A stretch of DNA of 64,000 nt, taken from Rubritalea squalenifaciens DSM 18772 (GTDB lineage: Bacteria > Verrucomicrobiota > Verrucomicrobiia > Verrucomicrobiales > Akkermansiaceae). The stretch is from assembly GCF_900141815.1 (NCBI RefSeq), contig NZ_FQYR01000002.1, forward strand, positions 969,091 to 1,033,090. Direction: 5' to 3'. Position 1 is the first letter of the stretch; each line of letters opens with the position of its first letter. This document shows, one piece after another, positions 25,176 to 32,818 of the stretch. The notes beneath the pieces were generated by a model, which was given only the letters and a program-made list of their open reading frames with translations, searched no databases and was not told where the DNA came from. A program made the translations under genes and the position numbers.

Positions 25176-25580
25176 TCAGTCGTAACGCCCGGGTGGTTTG
25201 CGGAGATTCTTTTTCTGGGCGTGTTTTGATTTGTCATCGAGCATCCGGTTCTTGGCGCGGCGTGAGCGGCGGCGCTTCTGGCGGCGGATTTTTTCCCGTT
25301 CCTGCTGGCGTGCTGATTTCTTGCCGAGTTGGATTTCCTCAATCCGGTCACAAAGTTCTTTTCTGGCAATGAAGCGGTTGAGTTCTCGCGATCGCTCAGC
25401 CTGGCATTTGATCTCGATACCAGATGGCTCGTGCTTGAGATAGACGCAGGATGAGGTCTTGTTGATTTTTTGCCCGCCATGGCCGGAACCACGGATGAAT
25501 TTCTCAGTCAGATCATCTACTGAGATGCCGAGTTTCGCCATGCGCTCTTCTAGCGCTGTCCATTTATCCGGGTTGGGCAT
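25176..25580 (-). CDS. Class I release-factor-domain ribosome rescue protein (ArfB-like)
   Basis: 134 residues. It has the peptidyl-hydrolysis domain only: [20 protein letters not shown] carries GGQ, and there is no codon-recognition domain. The C-terminal ~50 residues are extremely Lys/Arg-rich ([20 protein letters not shown] and onwards), as expected for the tail that enters the mRNA channel. ArfB-type proteins free ribosomes stalled at mRNA ends. The spacing and tail also recall mitochondrial C12orf65-like factors, so the exact subgroup is open. Confidence 0.85.
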   Translation of the reverse strand: MPNPDKWTALEERMAKLGISVDDLTEKFIRGSGHGGQKINKTSSCVYLKHEPSGIEIKCQAERSRELNRFIARKELCDRIEEIQLGKKSARQQEREKIRRQKRRRSRRAKNRMLDDKSKHAQKKNLRKPPGRYD

Positions 25581-25637
25581 GGGGGTATCCTAACATGGAT
25601 AGACACGTCCATGTCAGGATAGTTTGGGAAATCTGCT

Positions 25638-26819
25638 TCAGTTGATCCAGAAAGACATGGGGAGGAAGTTCTGGCCGAAGGTCTCATTGAGTTGTCTCCA
25701 GAAGTCTCCCTGAGTGACTTCACCTTCCTCAATATAGGGGGCAGCGGCTTCTCCGGTAAGCCACAGAATCAAGTCCGTGTGCTTGGATTCATCGAAAGCA
25801 CGTTTTAGGTTAATGCCTTTACCAGGGAATCGCCAGTGAGGGATGAGCTTTTTTCCTTCCAGAATGGCTTCCCATTCATTGAGGAAGTCGTCCCAGCCTT
25901 TAACCATCTCTTCTGTAATTGGGACTCCAATGACTGATTTCTGTTTGGGGGAGGGCAGCCACTCACGCTGGTCATCCGTTTCAGCAAGAATGGCTTTCCA
26001 CATTTCCCGGCTGTTTTTAGCCATATTGAGGAAGTGTTGGCGTGAGCTTTTCAGTCGCTCAGGTTCAGTGACTGTGAGGGACAGTTGGTGGAAAAAGGAA
26101 ATGGCGTCCGCGATTGAAGGTTCGATGGAGCCTTTGTTAGGGAGGTGTGGCAGGGAACTTTTGTAGTTACTGTAGAAATTGCGGGCGTAGACATCAAAGG
26201 GTGAGGAAAAGTCATGCGCCAGGATGAAATCGGTTGTGGCGAGCATGATCTGGGTGTAGCCCCTTAGCCAGAGCAGGTCTCCACGGTCAAAATGAACCAA
26301 ACCGTTCGGTAGCTCGTTCCCGTCTTCTAGTTCTTCTCCCTGCCATTGCATGAAGAAGGAGATGAGGGATTCAGACGGCACATATTTGCCGTCCTTGTTC
26401 ACATCGATCCGTATGCGAGTCAGGTCCAGTGGAAGGTTGAATTCCGTGCCATCTTCTTCTGCTAGGTGAGCCTCTATCTCGTGGAGACTTTCATGGAAAT
26501 CAGAAATGATCGTGCGAAATTTTTTATAATCGATGCTTTCTGCATCAGGATTTTCAGGGATGGGCAGGGACAAACCTAGACCAGCATCAAGGTCTGGCTG
26601 ATTGATGAGGCCGAACCTGTAATTTTCCTGCGCTACCTTTTCCAGTGCGCCTGCCAGAGTGCAGATTGATTTCGTGAATCGAGCTTGGTTGGTCTTTGCG
26701 CTGCCGTAGGTGCTGGTGGCTTGCGCGAAATTGCCCTGTTCCAATAGGGTTTGCAGTTCCTCTGCGGGGCTTAGGCTGATTGAGGCTAAGGTTGCTAGGG
26801 AGAAAATCAGTGTTTTCAT
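25638..26819 (-). CDS. Hypothetical secreted protein
   Basis: 393 residues with a signal peptide (MKTLIFSLATLASISLSPAE). The rest is mainly helical and acidic. One calcium-loop-like segment (DVNKDGKYVPSESLISF, near residue 140) is seen. Around residue 190 comes LLWLRGYTQIMLATTDFILAHDF. I recognise no family. It lies alone, 57 bases upstream of the ArfB-like gene. Confidence 0.7.
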   Translation of the reverse strand: MKTLIFSLATLASISLSPAEELQTLLEQGNFAQATSTYGSAKTNQARFTKSICTLAGALEKVAQENYRFGLINQPDLDAGLGLSLPIPENPDAESIDYKKFRTIISDFHESLHEIEAHLAEEDGTEFNLPLDLTRIRIDVNKDGKYVPSESLISFFMQWQGEELEDGNELPNGLVHFDRGDLLWLRGYTQIMLATTDFILAHDFSSPFDVYARNFYSNYKSSLPHLPNKGSIEPSIADAISFFHQLSLTVTEPERLKSSRQHFLNMAKNSREMWKAILAETDDQREWLPSPKQKSVIGVPITEEMVKGWDDFLNEWEAILEGKKLIPHWRFPGKGINLKRAFDESKHTDLILWLTGEAAAPYIEEGEVTQGDFWRQLNETFGQNFLPMSFWIN

Positions 26820-26907
26820 GGTTCGTGTAGTTATACAGGAATTGGAAGGATAGCGGCATTTAAAATAGTTATCTTTTCATTGAGTGAGTAGATGATGAGC
26901 ATCCCGC

Positions 26908-26935
26908 TTGACTAGTGTCGCCGCTGGCGTACGGT
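26908..26935 (+). promoter_or_regulatory. dapA promoter of leaderless type
   Basis: TTGACT (26908-26913), 16 bases, TACGGT (26930-26935), then seven bases GCGCAGC and the ATG at 26943. A normal distance from -10 to start site would put transcription at the start codon. The same layout is seen at maf and grpE. Confidence 0.6.
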
Positions 26936-26942
26936 GCGCAGC

Positions 26943-27821
26943 ATGTTTGCTGGCACACATACTGCAATTATCACTCCTTTTCGCGATGGCCAAGTCGACG
27001 AGGAGGCATTTCGTCAACTGATAGAAAAGCAGATCGAAGCTGGAGTCGAGGGTATCGTGCCCGTCGGCACCACAGGTGAGTCTCCGACTCTCGATCCAGA
27101 GGAGCACCTGGAGGTGATCCGCATCGCTGTCGATGCAGTCAAAGGCCGCATCAAGGTGATTGCTGGTACCGGAGCGAACTCTACGTCTGAAGCCATTGAG
27201 CTGACCGAAGCCGCTGAGAAGCTTGGCGTGGACGGCTCTCTGCAAGTGACTCCTTATTACAACAAGCCTTCACAGGAAGGACTCTACCGTCACTTCAAAG
27301 CGGTGGCTGAAAGCACCACTCTCCCGATCATGCTCTACAGCGTGCCTGGTCGTTCCGTGGTTGAAATCGCTCCAGAGACAGCTGGTAGACTGGCTGCTGA
27401 CTGCGATAATATCGTGGCGATCAAAGAGGCTGGCGGTAAAGTCGAGCGTGTGGATGAGCTCAAGGCCGCACTGCCAGAAGGTTTTGAAATTCTCTCCGGT
27501 GATGATCCGATCACTCTGGAAATGATGAAGCGTGGTGCCTGCGGTGCCGTCTCTGTAGCTTCCAATATTATTCCTGGACCTGTTTCAGAAATGATTCGCG
27601 CCATGAATGCGGGCGATGTAGCCAAGGCGGAAGAACTTCAGGAGAAGTATTCCTGCCTGCTCAACGATCTGATGGCCATTGACACCAATCCAGTTCCTGT
27701 TAAGGCCGCTGCGGCTCTGATGGGCTACTGCACTGAGGAAATCAGGCTTCCTATGGTCGCTCTGGAAGGCGATAAGCTTGAGCAAGTTCGCGTTCTTCTC
27801 AGCGATTACAATCTGATCTAG
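26943..27821 (+). CDS. dapA: 4-hydroxy-tetrahydrodipicolinate synthase
   Basis: 292 residues from the ATG at 26943, the same length as the E. coli enzyme; a GTG three codons earlier overlaps the -10 region and is less likely. Motifs: GTHTAIITPFRDGQVDEEAF, GTTGESPTL, YYNKPSQEGLYRHF with the catalytic Tyr, YSVPGRSVVEI and the Schiff-base Lys in VAIKEAGG. It condenses pyruvate with aspartate semialdehyde, the first step to lysine and diaminopimelate. dapB follows after 33 bases. Confidence 0.97.
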   Translation: MFAGTHTAIITPFRDGQVDEEAFRQLIEKQIEAGVEGIVPVGTTGESPTLDPEEHLEVIRIAVDAVKGRIKVIAGTGANSTSEAIELTEAAEKLGVDGSLQVTPYYNKPSQEGLYRHFKAVAESTTLPIMLYSVPGRSVVEIAPETAGRLAADCDNIVAIKEAGGKVERVDELKAALPEGFEILSGDDPITLEMMKRGACGAVSVASNIIPGPVSEMIRAMNAGDVAKAEELQEKYSCLLNDLMAIDTNPVPVKAAAALMGYCTEEIRLPMVALEGDKLEQVRVLLSDYNLI

Positions 27822-27854
27822 ACTCAGTCCGTATAACTTTACCTAAACAAGACG

Positions 27855-28592
27855 ATGACCAAACTACTGATTTTAGGGCGCTCTGGAAGAATGGGGCAGG
27901 CTCTCATAGAAGCAGCTACTGCTGACAGTGGCAGTGAAGTCGCCAAGACTCATGACCATGGTGAGAACCTGATCAATGCTTTCGATGGTGTTGATGCTGC
28001 CATTGATTTTACGGTCCATAATTTTACCGAGAGCGTGCTTGATGCAGCTCTTGAGACCAATACTCCACTGGTGATCGGTACCACGGGTCATACGGATGAA
28101 GAGAAGGCGAAAATCATTGAGGCTTCCAAGAAGCTACCGATCGTGTTTGCCGCCAACTATTCTATCGGTGTGAACACTCTGTTTTACCTTACTCAGAAAG
28201 CAGCTCAGATCCTCGGGAATGACCGTTTTGATATTGAGGTGACTGAAATGCATCACAAGCACAAGATCGACTCTCCTTCCGGTACTGCCCGCAGGCTGCT
28301 GGAAATCCTCAATGAGGAAACCAATACCTCCTATGAGGATGATGTGGCACATGGCCGTGTGGGGAACATTGGTCCTCGTCCACCGAAGGAGATCGGTATG
28401 CACACTCTGCGTGGTGGTGACGTCGTGGGAGATCACACCGTCATGTTTGCCGCTGATGGGGAGCGTGTAGAGCTCACTCACAAGGCGTCCAGCCGACTGA
28501 CTTTTGCATCCGGCGCTGTTCGGGCATCCATTTGGTTGCAGGGACGTGCCCCTGGTCTGTATGACATGCAGGATGTGTTAGGTCTGAAGTAA
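27855..28592 (+). CDS. dapB: 4-hydroxy-tetrahydrodipicolinate reductase
   Basis: 245 residues. NAD(P)-binding LGRSGRMGQALIEA starts the protein; FSGVDAAIDF-like and IGTTGHTDEE segments follow; the substrate loop EMHHKHKIDSPSGTA carries the catalytic His-His-Lys pattern. It reduces the DapA product in the diaminopimelate pathway, so dapA and dapB here serve lysine and peptidoglycan synthesis. No Shine-Dalgarno sequence is visible before its ATG. Confidence 0.97.
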   Translation: MTKLLILGRSGRMGQALIEAATADSGSEVAKTHDHGENLINAFDGVDAAIDFTVHNFTESVLDAALETNTPLVIGTTGHTDEEKAKIIEASKKLPIVFAANYSIGVNTLFYLTQKAAQILGNDRFDIEVTEMHHKHKIDSPSGTARRLLEILNEETNTSYEDDVAHGRVGNIGPRPPKEIGMHTLRGGDVVGDHTVMFAADGERVELTHKASSRLTFASGAVRASIWLQGRAPGLYDMQDVLGLK

Positions 28593-28630
28593 CAGGCCCG
28601 TATACTCCCCCCAACTCTATCCTTCAAACT

Positions 28631-29140
28631 ATGGCTACCCGTGTCGGAATCGCATTGGGCTCAAACTTGGGCAATCGTCTTACGCATCTGCGTACGGCGC
28701 GGGACTTAGTGCGCAAGCTGGTGGACCCTGAGTCCTTGTATCTTCAATCGCCGATCTATCAGAGCGAGCCAGTCCTCTGTCCCAATGATTCTCCTGACTT
28801 TTTCAATGCGGTTATCGAGATTGACTACATTGGGACTCCGCACCAACTCCTGAGCCAGACCCAGGGGATTGAATTCCACATGGGACGTGAGCCCTCTCCG
28901 GTAGAGAATGCGCCGCGCGTGATCGACATCGATATTCTCTACTTCGGAGACGAGAGGCTTGATGGTGACATTTTGACGGTGCCTCATCCTCGATTGATTG
29001 AGCGCTTGTTTGTCATTCAGCCCTTGAATGACATTAGGCCAAACCTGGTTCTGCCGGGCGATGATGCGACGATCTCCGAGCACATGCGCTATTTGGATTC
29101 CGATGAGCGTCCGCTTACACTCGTACAATCGGTTTGGTAG
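28631..29140 (+). CDS. folK: HPPK, 6-hydroxymethyl-7,8-dihydropterin pyrophosphokinase
   Basis: 169 residues. Opening VGIALGSNLGNRLTHLRTA, then QSPIYQSEPV, DFFNAVIEIDY, the ATP/pterin motif RVIDIDILYFGDE, and VPHPRLIERLFVIQPL are all HPPK hallmarks. It transfers pyrophosphate from ATP to the pterin in folate synthesis. Lies between dapB (38 bases) and panB (22 bases), so one operon is likely. Confidence 0.95.
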   Translation: MATRVGIALGSNLGNRLTHLRTARDLVRKLVDPESLYLQSPIYQSEPVLCPNDSPDFFNAVIEIDYIGTPHQLLSQTQGIEFHMGREPSPVENAPRVIDIDILYFGDERLDGDILTVPHPRLIERLFVIQPLNDIRPNLVLPGDDATISEHMRYLDSDERPLTLVQSVW

Positions 29141-29162
29141 AGTATATTCTAGATACAAAGCT

Positions 29163-29954
29163 ATGAAAGAGCATCAAAGTAAAGCGGCGCGGATCAAGTC
29201 CATGAAGGGCAAGCAGTCGGTTGTTTCTCTGACGGGCTATGACTATGCCACAGGTAGGTTGCTTGATGAGGCGGGGGTGGATTTGATTTTGGTGGGGGAC
29301 TCTCTGGGTATGGTGGTACTGGGGTTCCCAGATACCACGCATGTGACCATGGATCACATGCTGCACCATGTGGCAGCCGTGGCCAGAGGGGCGAAAATGG
29401 CTCTGATTGTGGGAGATCTGCCGATTCATTCCTACGATACTCCTGAGCAGGCCGTGGAAAATGCCAAGCGTCTGCATGAAGCGGGTGCTGATGCTGTGAA
29501 GCTGGAGGGCGGTGTGCGCCAGCAAGCGAAGGTGAAAGCGATTGTGGATGCCGGGATACCAGTGCTCGGGCACATGGGTATGCTGCCTCAGCGTGTTCTC
29601 GAAGAGGGAGGCTACAAGAAGAAAGGCAAGAGCGAGAGCGAGGCTGAAGCGATTCTCGAGGGTTGTCTGGCGCTTCAAGAGGCCGGTGTATTCGGCATTG
29701 TTTTGGAAAGTGTTGTGGGGAGTGCTGCGATGATGCTTACCGAGAAGCTTTCCGTGCCCACCATTGGCATCGGTTGTGGAAACGCAAATTGTGATGGTGA
29801 GGTGGCGGTGATCACCGATATTGTGGGAGCCTATCCTTGGTTTGTGCCTCCTTTCGCGACCGTGCGTGCCAATGTGGCCGCCGATACCAAGGCGGCAGCG
29901 ATTGCCTACGCGGATGCGGTTCGCTCAGGTGAGGGCGCTGCGAGGCATGTGTGA
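29163..29954 (+). CDS. panB: 3-methyl-2-oxobutanoate hydroxymethyltransferase
   Basis: 263 residues from the ATG at 29163; the longer in-frame reading overlaps folK. Motifs: VVSLTGYDYATGRLLDEAGV, LVGDSLGMVVLGF, TTHVTMDHMLHH, DLPIHSYDTPEQA, AVKLEGG, PVLGHMGMLPQ. It adds a hydroxymethyl group from methylene-tetrahydrofolate to ketoisovalerate, first step of pantothenate synthesis. The link with folK is shared folate chemistry. TAGATA lies seven bases before the ATG but without a clear -35. Confidence 0.96.
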   Translation: MKEHQSKAARIKSMKGKQSVVSLTGYDYATGRLLDEAGVDLILVGDSLGMVVLGFPDTTHVTMDHMLHHVAAVARGAKMALIVGDLPIHSYDTPEQAVENAKRLHEAGADAVKLEGGVRQQAKVKAIVDAGIPVLGHMGMLPQRVLEEGGYKKKGKSESEAEAILEGCLALQEAGVFGIVLESVVGSAAMMLTEKLSVPTIGIGCGNANCDGEVAVITDIVGAYPWFVPPFATVRANVAADTKAAAIAYADAVRSGEGAARHV

Positions 29955-30054
29955 GTGCTAACTTGAAAAGATAAGGAGACGAACTAGTTCTCTTTTATTC
30001 GCTTGGGGAGTTATTAATCACGCTCATTACTGACAGAAATCTGTGTGCTAGTTT

Positions 30055-30082
30055 TTGACATTTGGCGCGTTGCGGAGACAAT
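30055..30082 (+). promoter_or_regulatory. Aminotransferase promoter of leaderless type
   Basis: Perfect TTGACA (30055-30060), 16 bases, GACAAT (30077-30082), then eight bases and the ATG at 30091. The predicted start site falls at or within two bases of the start codon. Confidence 0.55.
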
Positions 30083-30090
30083 GCGCGCCT

Positions 30091-31170
30091 ATGCCGAAGC
30101 CAAAACTTTTCATTCCGGGGCCGGTAGACATCGCGCCGGAAACCTATGCCGCCATGGCAGAGCCGATGATCGGCCACCGTGGTAAAGATTTCGAAGAGCT
30201 CTATGCTGACATTCAGCCAGACCTCAAGAAGATCGCTGGAACCTCCCGTAACCTTTACCTGTCTACTTCCTCCGCCTGGGGTGTGATGGAAGCAGCTATC
30301 CGCAACCTTGTTCAGAAGAAGGTCCTTAACCTTTGCTGCGGAGCTTTCTCCGACAAATGGTACGGCGTGGCGAAAAGCTGTGGCAAGGATGCTGAGAAGA
30401 TCCAGGTCGAGTGGGGTGAAGCCATCGACCCTGAAGCTGTCCGTGCCAAGCTGGCCGAAGGCGGTTTTGATACCGTGACTTTGGTGCACAACGAAACATC
30501 CACTGGCGTGATGAATCCGCTTAAGGAGATCGCGGAAGTGGTGAAAAGCTTTGATGACGTATTGCTCGTCGTCGACACGGTTTCCTCATTCTCTGCCGTT
30601 CCTACTCCAATGGACGAGCTTGGTATCGATGTGCTTCTTGCCGGTGTGCAGAAGGCGCTCGCATTGCCTCCGGGTCTCGCTGTCTTTGGTGTTTCCGAGG
30701 CTGCCCTGGAGCGTGCTCGTACTACAGAAGGGCGTGGCTACTACTTCGACTTCCTCGAATTTGAAAAGGCGGACGCAGCCAACAACACTCCGTCCACACC
30801 GAGTATCGCGCTTCTCTATGCTCTTCGCGAAAAGGTTCACTCCATCGTTGAGGAAGGCCTTGAGAACCGCTACGCGCGCCACGAAAAGCTCAATGCGATG
30901 CTTCGTGAGTGGGGTGCCAAGCACGGTTTCGAGAACTTCGCGCCAGAAGGTCATGAGTCTAAGACCCTGGTCTGCTTCAAGAATAACAAGGATATAGATG
31001 TCTCAGCTTTCGTGAAAGCCGTGCGTGAGAAGCACAACCTGCTGATCAACGGTGGTTACGGCAAGGTGAAGGGCCTGACATTCCGTCTCTCCAATATGGG
31101 TAACGAGACTGAAGAGAGCATCCAGGAGCTGATCAATGCTCTGGATGATGTGATCCCGGACTTCCTCTAG
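30091..31170 (+). CDS. Class V PLP aminotransferase (serine-pyruvate/alanine-glyoxylate type)
   Basis: 359 residues from the ATG at 30091 (MPKPKLFIPGPVDIAPE). The opening IPGPVDIAPETYAAMAEPMIGHRGKDF is typical of the alanine-glyoxylate/serine-pyruvate branch. Other marks: STSSAWGVMEAAIRNL, HNETSTGVMNPL, VVDTVSSF with the PLP Asp, and the Schiff-base Lys in AGVQKALALPPGLAVF. The family transfers amino groups between serine or alanine and glyoxylate or hydroxypyruvate; a role in serine synthesis is possible. It has its own promoter and terminator. Confidence 0.9.
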   Translation: MPKPKLFIPGPVDIAPETYAAMAEPMIGHRGKDFEELYADIQPDLKKIAGTSRNLYLSTSSAWGVMEAAIRNLVQKKVLNLCCGAFSDKWYGVAKSCGKDAEKIQVEWGEAIDPEAVRAKLAEGGFDTVTLVHNETSTGVMNPLKEIAEVVKSFDDVLLVVDTVSSFSAVPTPMDELGIDVLLAGVQKALALPPGLAVFGVSEAALERARTTEGRGYYFDFLEFEKADAANNTPSTPSIALLYALREKVHSIVEEGLENRYARHEKLNAMLREWGAKHGFENFAPEGHESKTLVCFKNNKDIDVSAFVKAVREKHNLLINGGYGKVKGLTFRLSNMGNETEESIQELINALDDVIPDFL

Positions 31171-31206
31171 TTTCCTTGCTGCTACGCAGAAACAACAGAA
31201 TAATGA

Positions 31207-31237
31207 AAACGCTCCGCAGTAATGTGGGGCGTTTTTT
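31207..31237 (+). terminator. Rho-independent terminator
   Basis: AACGCTCC pairs with GGGGCGTT (8 bp, one G-U) around a 10-base loop, followed by six T residues. Closes the aminotransferase gene. Confidence 0.82.
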
Positions 31238-31269
31238 GTGTTTGAGGAGGTGAATGAACAGCTAGGAGG

Positions 31270-31298
31270 TTGACGCTATGAAGGGTTCACGCTAAGAC
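31270..31298 (+). promoter_or_regulatory. Promoter of the papain/caspase operon, leaderless type
   Basis: TTGACG (31270-31275), 17 bases, TAAGAC (31293-31298), then eight bases and the ATG at 31307. The arrangement matches the other leaderless-type promoters in the window. Confidence 0.5.
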
Positions 31299-31306
31299 GT
31301 TTTCCC

Positions 31307-32779
31307 ATGAACCTACCCCCTTCGTTGTTGCTTACACCCAAGGTACAGAGATCTGTAAGCCTATGCATCACTCTAACCTCATGTTTGTTGCTGTCGGCCG
31401 GATCGTTGTTTGGCCAGGTCCAGAAGCTTGGGGCCATTGTGGATTTGGAGGAGGACGCGCAGCAACCTCAGCTTAGTCGAATCGCAAAAAGAAGTCTCGA
31501 AGATTTGCCAAGCCGCGTGGACCTCAGGCCGTATTGCCCAGTTCCGGGTGATCAGGGGAATCATGGTACATGCACCGCATGGTCCAGCGCCTACCATGGG
31601 AGGACGATTCTTGAGGCAATTTCAGCGGATAGGCGTTCTAAGAGTGAGAATACTAAAGAAGCATTCTCCCCCTCATTCGTCTACAACCAGATTCGGAGTA
31701 CTGGAGGATGTGACCAGGGGACAAGCGTTCCCAGCGCTCTCTCACTGATGAAGCGCAAAGGAGCTTTGAAGGCACAGGTACTGAAATTTAACTGTAGCTT
31801 CACGGCTTGGGACAAGTACCGTGATATCACCGAGCCCTATAAGATATACGGTTATCTCAAGCTTCACGAGCCGTTCAGTAATAACAAAGTTCTTCCAGTA
31901 AAGAAGGCCCTGGCTGAGAAACAGCCTGTGCTTTGCAGCATGCATCTTGAAAAGAGCTTTCACCAACCGAAAAATGGTCGGTATGTCCCCAGTTCCTCAG
32001 AGCGACAAGTTGTCATCGATTTCAACTTCATGCGTGATGGCAAATACAAGGGGCATGCTATGTGTGTGGTGGGCTATGATGACAAGGTGGGAAGGAATGG
32101 AGCTTTTCTGCTGATCAACTCTTGGGGGACTTCATGGGGGAACGGTGGCTATTGCTGGGTGGAGTATGAGGACTATGCGCGCTTCGTGGTGCAGTCCTAC
32201 TCGATGGTGAATCCTCCGAGTTATGATGATAATCTATCAGGGGCAATCGTCATGGAGACGGAGAAAGGCCAGCGTATGACAGTGAAGCACAATCCTGCTA
32301 AACAAGCATACACCCTAGATGAGAACTGGCTGGCAGGAACTCGCTTCAGGCTCTATCTGGAGAACCAATCTCCAGTGCACCTCTATGCCTTCGGCTTTGA
32401 TGAATCTGGTCAGGCCTCGGCCGTATTTCCATACGCCCCTCGGGTGTCCTCATTGATCCCTTACAAAAAAAACTACGTGCCTATTCCTGATGAGGAACAC
32501 TTCATCGAGATTGAGGATACGCCTGGGAGAAATGAGCTGTGTGTTCTCTATTCTAACAAAGAGGTGGATTTGGATAAGCTGATCAAGGCTATCAATGTTC
32601 GGGGGAAGGCAATTGTGCAAAAAGACCTCTCTATAGATGTCGTGATTCGCGAAGAGTTGAATAAGTTGGGCATCACTCCCGTCCCAACTAATCAAATTCA
32701 GTATATCAATAACGAGGTACGCTTCACTTCCAAGAGGCTCAAAGAGCAGTGTGTGCCTCTGGTCATTCGTTTCCGATAA
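31307..32779 (+). CDS. Secreted papain-family (C1A) cysteine protease with DUF4384-like C-terminus
   Basis: 490 residues. An N-terminal hydrophobic segment (SLCITLTSCLLLSAGSLFG, to about residue 36) is a likely signal peptide. The C1 peptidase domain spans about 65-305: oxyanion Gln83 and nucleophile Cys89 in GDQGNHGTCTAWS, His250 in GHAMCVVGYDD, and Asn271 in LINSWGTSWGNGGY. All four catalytic positions are intact. Residues ~310-490 resemble DUF4384 (FRLYLENQSPVHLYAFGFDE, AVFPYAP, GRNELCVLYSNK), a module more often fused to caspase-like proteases. The caspase-fusion gene follows after 39 bases, so the two probably act together in the envelope. Confidence 0.87.
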   Translation: MNLPPSLLLTPKVQRSVSLCITLTSCLLLSAGSLFGQVQKLGAIVDLEEDAQQPQLSRIAKRSLEDLPSRVDLRPYCPVPGDQGNHGTCTAWSSAYHGRTILEAISADRRSKSENTKEAFSPSFVYNQIRSTGGCDQGTSVPSALSLMKRKGALKAQVLKFNCSFTAWDKYRDITEPYKIYGYLKLHEPFSNNKVLPVKKALAEKQPVLCSMHLEKSFHQPKNGRYVPSSSERQVVIDFNFMRDGKYKGHAMCVVGYDDKVGRNGAFLLINSWGTSWGNGGYCWVEYEDYARFVVQSYSMVNPPSYDDNLSGAIVMETEKGQRMTVKHNPAKQAYTLDENWLAGTRFRLYLENQSPVHLYAFGFDESGQASAVFPYAPRVSSLIPYKKNYVPIPDEEHFIEIEDTPGRNELCVLYSNKEVDLDKLIKAINVRGKAIVQKDLSIDVVIREELNKLGITPVPTNQIQYINNEVRFTSKRLKEQCVPLVIRFR

Positions 32780-32818
32780 AAGATTTTTCAAACTTACTAC
32801 CCTTACCCACCCAATACC

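Noticed and set aside
25133-25492. An in-frame extension of thyA by 120 codons upstream
   Set aside because: It overlaps the ArfB-like gene in another frame and has no likeness to thymidylate synthase; the family N-terminus starts at 25132.
26934-26936. GTG at 26934 as the dapA start
   Set aside because: It lies inside the candidate -10 box, and the ATG at 26943 gives the normal 292-residue length.
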